Source: JANQRA01 sp035762545
GTDB lineage: Bacteria > Actinomycetota > Acidimicrobiia > Spongiisociales > ZC4RG35
Direction of reading: 5' to 3'
DNA: 64,000 bases
Assembly (NCBI GenBank): GCA_035762545.1
Contig: DASTOM010000024.1
Span: forward strand, 124,001 to 188,000
The position numbers and the translations under genes are program-made. Position 1 is the first letter of the stretch. Each line of letters starts with the position of its first letter. Shown piece by piece: positions 60,132 through 64,000 of this stretch. The notes beneath the pieces are model-generated. The model made no database searches, was not told the origin of the DNA, and saw only the letters and a list, made by a program, of their open reading frames with translations.

Positions 60132-61037
60132 GTGATCCAGGACTCGGTCAAAGCCGTCGGGCTCGCCACGTTCTCCCGGGACCAGGTCCTCGACGTCTGG
60201 TACCCCGACCCCACCAGCACCGAGGGCGACTTGAGCTCCCTCGCCATGGTCGACGAGCCGCGCCGGGTCGAGACCCGGGTGATCGAGGCTCAGATCGCCG
60301 ACCTGTCGGCGCCTCCCGCCGACGCCGCCGACGCCTACCTCCGGCTCCACCTGCTCTCCCACCGCATCTACAAGCCACATGACATCAGCGTGGAGGGCAT
60401 CTTCGGGACTCTCAACAACGTGGTGTGGACCACCGAAGGCCCTTGCGCTGTCGACACGTTCACCGAGGTGAAGAAGGCGCTGATCGCCGCCGGCAGACCC
60501 CCGGCCGTCACCTCGGTCGACAAATTCCCCCGGATGATCGACTACGTCGTGCCGTCCGGCGTCAGAATCGCCGATGGAGACCGTGTCCGGCTCGGCGCCT
60601 ACCTGGGCGAGGGGACGACCGTCATGCACGAGGGTTTCGTCAACTTCAACGCCGGGACCCTGGGCACGTCGATGGTCGAGGGTCGCATCAGCTCAGGGGT
60701 CGTCGTCGGTGACGGCACCGACGTCGGAGGCAGCGCCTCGATAATGGGCACCCTTTCCGGCGGTGGCACCGAGGTGATAAGTCTCGGCAGGAACTGCCTC
60801 CTCGGCGCCAACTCCGGAGTCGGCATCTCGCTCGGCGACGACTGCGTCGTCGAGGCTGGTCTGTACGTGACGGCCGGGACGATCGTCACCCTGCCCGACG
60901 GGACCACCGCCAAGGGCCGTGACCTGTCCGGCGTCGACAACATGCTGTTCCGCCGCAACTCGGTGAACGGGGCCGTCGAGGCCCTCAATCGAACCGGCTC
61001 CTGGGGCGGGCTGAACCAGGCACTGCACGCCAACTGA
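60132..61037 (+). CDS. dapD: Tetrahydrodipicolinate N-succinyltransferase (actinobacterial type)
   Basis: Transfers succinyl from succinyl-CoA to tetrahydrodipicolinate, the step two before DapE. 301 residues with an N-terminal domain and a left-handed beta-helix of hexapeptide repeats (VRLGAYLGEGTTVMHEGFVNFNAGTLG in two parts, GTDVGGSASIMGTL, SLGRNCLLGANSGVGISLGDDC in two parts). The RISSGVVVGDG and NMLFRRNSVNGAVEAL segments match actinobacterial DapD. GTG start at 60132; the long upstream frame is a shadow of dapE. The stop overlaps the next gene's ATG (TGATG). Confidence 0.93.
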   Translation: MIQDSVKAVGLATFSRDQVLDVWYPDPTSTEGDLSSLAMVDEPRRVETRVIEAQIADLSAPPADAADAYLRLHLLSHRIYKPHDISVEGIFGTLNNVVWTTEGPCAVDTFTEVKKALIAAGRPPAVTSVDKFPRMIDYVVPSGVRIADGDRVRLGAYLGEGTTVMHEGFVNFNAGTLGTSMVEGRISSGVVVGDGTDVGGSASIMGTLSGGGTEVISLGRNCLLGANSGVGISLGDDCVVEAGLYVTAGTIVTLPDGTTAKGRDLSGVDNMLFRRNSVNGAVEALNRTGSWGGLNQALHAN

Positions 61038-61426
61038 TGCCGTACCGCTACATCTACGTCGGTCTCGCCCTCATCGGCCTCGCCGCCATCGCCTTCGGCG
61101 TGGCGCTCTCGCCGGAAGGCGAGGCGATCGAGCTACCCGAGCAGATCGAGGCGATCTCACCACTGCCGGGCGACCTGGTGCCGCCCCAAGCGACGTTGGA
61201 GATCGATCTCGTGGTCGGCTACGTCGCCGACATCACCGTCGACGGCTGGCCGATCGTCGACGCCCGGTTCGTGGAGGCCACCGGTGTCTATACCTGGGCC
61301 CCCAGCCCGACCAGCCCCACCATCACCGAATGGACTCCGGGTGAGCACACGGTGAACATCGTCTGGAACACCTATACCGGTCTGCCCGACACCGGCAGGT
61401 TCAAGTGGACCTTCCGGGTCGGCTGA
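61037..61426 (+). CDS. Small membrane-anchored protein of unknown function
   Basis: 129 residues: one N-terminal helix (YIYVGLALIGLAAIAFGVAL) and an extracytoplasmic beta-rich domain with SPLPGDLVPPQATLEIDLV, DGWPIVDARF and WTPGEHTVNIVWNTYTGLP. This resembles small immunoglobulin-like (CopC-like) envelope domains, but no family is certain. Translation is coupled to dapD. It converges on ligA with 16 bases between stops. Confidence 0.65.
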   Translation: MPYRYIYVGLALIGLAAIAFGVALSPEGEAIELPEQIEAISPLPGDLVPPQATLEIDLVVGYVADITVDGWPIVDARFVEATGVYTWAPSPTSPTITEWTPGEHTVNIVWNTYTGLPDTGRFKWTFRVG

Positions 61427-61442
61427 GGGGCTAGGTCGTGCG

Positions 61443-63476
61443 TTAGTCCAGGACCGGGAGTCCCTCTTGGAGGAGCTTCTTGAACGTGTCCCCGTCGATG
61501 ATCGGGACGCCGAGATCCTGTGCCTTGTTGGTCTTTGAAGCTCCAGGCGACTCTCCCACTATCAGCGCTGTGGTCTTTCCGGACACAGATCCGGTCGCTT
61601 TGCCGCCTCTTTCCTCGATGGCTGCCTGGGCTTCTTCCCTGGTGAAGCCTTCGATCGTTCCCGAAACCACGAATGTGGCACCGGCCAGGAGATCGCCGGA
61701 AACCCCCTCAGGTGCCTCCTCCTCGAGACGAACCCCCGCCTCCCCCAGCTTGGTGACGAGATCACGGTTCACCGGGTCGGCTGACCACTCGGCGACCCCG
61801 GCGGCGATCTTGGGGCCGATCCCATCGATGGCCGCGATCTCCTCCTCGGAGGCGTCCATGAGAGCGCTCATGCCCTTGAAGTGACGGACCAGCATGCGGG
61901 CCACGGTGCCCCCGACGTGTCGGATCCCCAGTGCGGTGAGCAGCTTGGCGACCGGTCGCTCCTTGGCGCCCTCGATGGCACGAGTCAGGTTGTCGACCGA
62001 GATCTGACCCCAGCCCTCGACCGAGAGGAGCTCTGAGCTGTCGAATGTGAATATGTCTGCGGGGTCGGAGATGAGGTCCCGTGCCAGGAGCAGGTCGATC
62101 GTCTTGTATCCCAGGTGTTCGATGTCCATGCCTCCGCGGCTGGCGAAATGGAAGAGCCACTCACGCATTCGTGAGGGACATTCGAAGCCACCCGTGCAAC
62201 GGGCCACGGCCTCGCCCTCGGGTCGGATGATGGGATGGCCACAGAACGGGCAGTTGGTCGGCATCTGCCAGATCTTCTCCTCGCCCGTTCGGGCAGAGAC
62301 GATGGGCCCCACGACCTCCGGGATCACGTCTCCGGCACGGCGGACGATCACCTGATCGCCGATGCGAACGTCCTTGGCCATGACCTGATCCTCGTTGTGG
62401 AGGGTGGCCATTCCGACGTTGGCCCCACCGACGAAGACCGGTTCGAGGACGGCGAACGGGGTCGCGGCCCCGGTCCGTCCGATGTTGATCATGATGTCGC
62501 GGAGGGTGGTGATCTGCTCCTCGGGTGGGAACTTGTATGCGATCGCCCATCGAGGAGCCTTGGCGGTGAAGCCGAGGATGTCCTGCTCGGCGAGGGAGTT
62601 CGCCTTGATGACGACACCATCGGTCTGATAGCTCATGTCATGACGATCGTTCTCGGCCCGTTCGACGTAGGCGTATACCTCTTCGATCGTGCCGACGACC
62701 TCGCTCGCCGGGTTGGTCCGCAGACCCAGCGAGCCCATGTACTCCACGGTCTCCGAATGGGTGGAGAATGCGGGGCCTCCCTCGACCAACCCGAGTTGGT
62801 AGACCCAAATGTCGAGCTTGCGGCGGGCCGTCACGGTGGTGTCCTTCATCCGAACACTTCCAGCTGCGGCGTTGCGGGGATTGGTGAACAGCTGCTTGCC
62901 TTCCGCCGCCTGCTGCTCGTTGAGCATGTCGAAGGCGTCGTACGGCATGTAGACCTCTCCCCGCACTTCGAGGACCTCGGGAACGTCGTCGCCGCGAAGC
63001 CTGAGTGGGATCGAATCGATCGTGCGGAGATTCGCCGTGATCTCCTCCCCCACAGTTCCGTCTCCTCGGGTCGCCCCGGTGGTGAGCACGCCGTTGCGAT
63101 AGGTGAGGACGACCGCGAGCCCATCGATCTTCAGCTCGCAGACATAACCGGAAGGTGGCCCGCCGAGTTGTCGCTCCATCCTCGCCTCCCAGGCCTCGAG
63201 GTCCTCGCGGGACTCCCCGTTGTCGAGCGAGAACATGGGGCGAAGATGGGTCACCGGGCGGAACATGTCGCCCATCGGGGTCCCGACTCGCTGGGTCGGG
63301 CTGTCGGGGGTGATCAGGTCCGGGTTGGTCTCCTCGAGGGCCTTGAGCTCGCGGAGCAGCGTGTCGAACTGGGCGTCGGACACGATCGGGTCGTCCAGGA
63401 CGTAATACCTGTAGTTGTGCTCCCGGATCTCTCGTCGAAGGGTCTCGATGCGCTCGACGTCTTCAGGCGATGCCAC
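61443..63476 (-). CDS. ligA: NAD-dependent DNA ligase
   Basis: Seals nicks in replication and repair using NAD+. 677 residues in the standard order: Ia domain (ETLRREIREHNYRYYVLDDPI, in part), adenylation domain with the Lys of CELKIDGLAV (about 115), OB fold, a Cys4 zinc finger (CPFCGHPI and later CTGGFEC, about 406-432), helix-hairpin-helix repeats, and a BRCT domain ending at GLPVLD. Its first 14 bases overlap the end of the methyltransferase gene upstream, so both are probably expressed from one transcript. Confidence 0.97.
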   Translation of the reverse strand: MASPEDVERIETLRREIREHNYRYYVLDDPIVSDAQFDTLLRELKALEETNPDLITPDSPTQRVGTPMGDMFRPVTHLRPMFSLDNGESREDLEAWEARMERQLGGPPSGYVCELKIDGLAVVLTYRNGVLTTGATRGDGTVGEEITANLRTIDSIPLRLRGDDVPEVLEVRGEVYMPYDAFDMLNEQQAAEGKQLFTNPRNAAAGSVRMKDTTVTARRKLDIWVYQLGLVEGGPAFSTHSETVEYMGSLGLRTNPASEVVGTIEEVYAYVERAENDRHDMSYQTDGVVIKANSLAEQDILGFTAKAPRWAIAYKFPPEEQITTLRDIMINIGRTGAATPFAVLEPVFVGGANVGMATLHNEDQVMAKDVRIGDQVIVRRAGDVIPEVVGPIVSARTGEEKIWQMPTNCPFCGHPIIRPEGEAVARCTGGFECPSRMREWLFHFASRGGMDIEHLGYKTIDLLLARDLISDPADIFTFDSSELLSVEGWGQISVDNLTRAIEGAKERPVAKLLTALGIRHVGGTVARMLVRHFKGMSALMDASEEEIAAIDGIGPKIAAGVAEWSADPVNRDLVTKLGEAGVRLEEEAPEGVSGDLLAGATFVVSGTIEGFTREEAQAAIEERGGKATGSVSGKTTALIVGESPGASKTNKAQDLGVPIIDGDTFKKLLQEGLPVLD

Positions 63477-64000
63477 TGAACACCCTGGTCTGGTAGCGGA
63501 ACGTGGTCTTGCCGCCGCATTCGTCCACCGCGTCGTGCAACGCGGCCAGAAGACGGGCCCTTTGGTCGTCCGGCAGCATCATGTGATCCGAGTATGTCGC
63601 ACGCAAGGCACAGAAACCGGCGGCGTCCAACTCCTGTTCCCAGTCGAACATGGCAACTTGCACGTCGTAGAACCCGGCTGAACGAAGCTCCCGTTCCCAA
63701 CCGTCGCCGTCCCGCTTCTGGATCCGTCTGTCGTTCTCGGCGAGGATGGCCGGGGCGTGCTCCTCGTAGACCGAGCGAAAGTGCTGGTACCGGTCGAGAG
63801 GCACGTTCCACATCAGAGCGATGGCACCGCCGGGGCGCAGCACTCTCTTGGCCTTGTCGTAAGACGTCGTCGGATCGACCCAATGCCACGCCTGGGCCGC
63901 GTAGATGAGGTCGGCTGAACCATCACGGTCCTCCCAGTCTTCGAAGGTCGTGACCTCCACGGTCACTCCGGCGAGTCCGCGGGATCGGAGAATCCCGGCC
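63463..64000 (-). CDS. SAM-dependent methyltransferase, 5' end beyond the window
   Basis: About 178 visible residues; the frame is open to the right edge, so the N-terminal part with SAM-binding motif I is missing. Visible: LIYAAQAWHWVDPTTSYDKAKRVLRPGGAIALMWN in two parts, which matches the mid-domain of class I methyltransferases of the Methyltransf_11/25 type (AQAxHWxD and RVLRPGG). The acceptor is unknown. It overlaps ligA by 14 bases. Confidence 0.8.
   Translation of the reverse strand, partial: AGILRSRGLAGVTVEVTTFEDWEDRDGSADLIYAAQAWHWVDPTTSYDKAKRVLRPGGAIALMWNVPLDRYQHFRSVYEEHAPAILAENDRRIQKRDGDGWERELRSAGFYDVQVAMFDWEQELDAAGFCALRATYSDHMMLPDDQRARLLAALHDAVDECGGKTTFRYQTRVFSGIA

Overview
The window is a high-GC, gene-dense chromosomal segment from an actinobacterium. 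The actinobacterial-type DapD, the GAF-ANTAR and DUF222/HNH proteins, the GTG/TTG starts and the many UMF1 and EamA transporters suggest this. A deep lineage such as Acidimicrobiia is my inference; no rRNA or tRNA gene is present to settle it. There is no plasmid, phage or CRISPR signature. Housekeeping blocks alternate with accessory blocks, and many neighbours overlap by 1-8 bases, so tightly coupled operons are the rule.

Layout. 1-10.1 kb: Kef antiporter and ychF (minus), gpsA and a flavin-split-barrel protein (plus), a CPBP protease, an EamA transporter, then a minus-strand sbcD-sbcC-nurA operon. 10.2-14.7 kb: a decaying stretch with at least two frameshifted genes, a possible P-type ATPase tail remnant, a methyltransferase, a DUF6518-type membrane gene and a 68-bp direct repeat. 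14.8-16.4 kb: herA, on the same strand as sbcDC-nurA. 16.5-17.6 kb: a convincing GT78 mannosylglycerate synthase. 17.6-32 kb: transporters, a sugar-dehydrogenase-like lipoprotein, a nuclease lipoprotein, a small 11-residue-repeat protein, an aminotransferase, a zinc-site-less MDR protein, a lipid kinase, MscS and a pair of dynamin-like GTPases. 32-44.5 kb: a catabolic block with a HpaD-type extradiol dioxygenase, MarR regulator, HpaE-type dehydrogenase, acetoacetate-decarboxylase-like protein, glutamine-synthetase-like ligase, PLP decarboxylase, P450, FAH-family enzyme and a PuuD-like hydrolase. 44.5-45.1 kb: an ArsR repressor divergent from a 21-residue cysteine-rich peptide. 45-55 kb: a Cas4/RecB-like nuclease, VanW protein, NifU-N-like protein, a GAF-ANTAR/STAS signalling operon, a PLP decarboxylase and pyk. 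55-64 kb: gatCAB, dapE/dapD, ligA and a truncated methyltransferase.

How genes work together. Mre11 (SbcD), Rad50 (SbcC), NurA and HerA form the end-resection set best known from archaea. In the catabolic block three promoter regions carry the same GTTNG-N4-CGAAC palindrome: before hpaD, between marR and hpaE, and between the P450 and the FAH-puuD operon. This suggests one MarR regulon. The GS-like/PuuD-like pair together with homoprotocatechuate-type ring cleavage suggests gamma-glutamyl-protected breakdown of an aromatic amine, which is a hypothesis. The ArsR/Cys-rich-peptide pair has a clear promoter with a near-perfect 20-bp palindrome filling its -35/-10 spacer. It is the best candidate here for a small undescribed system.
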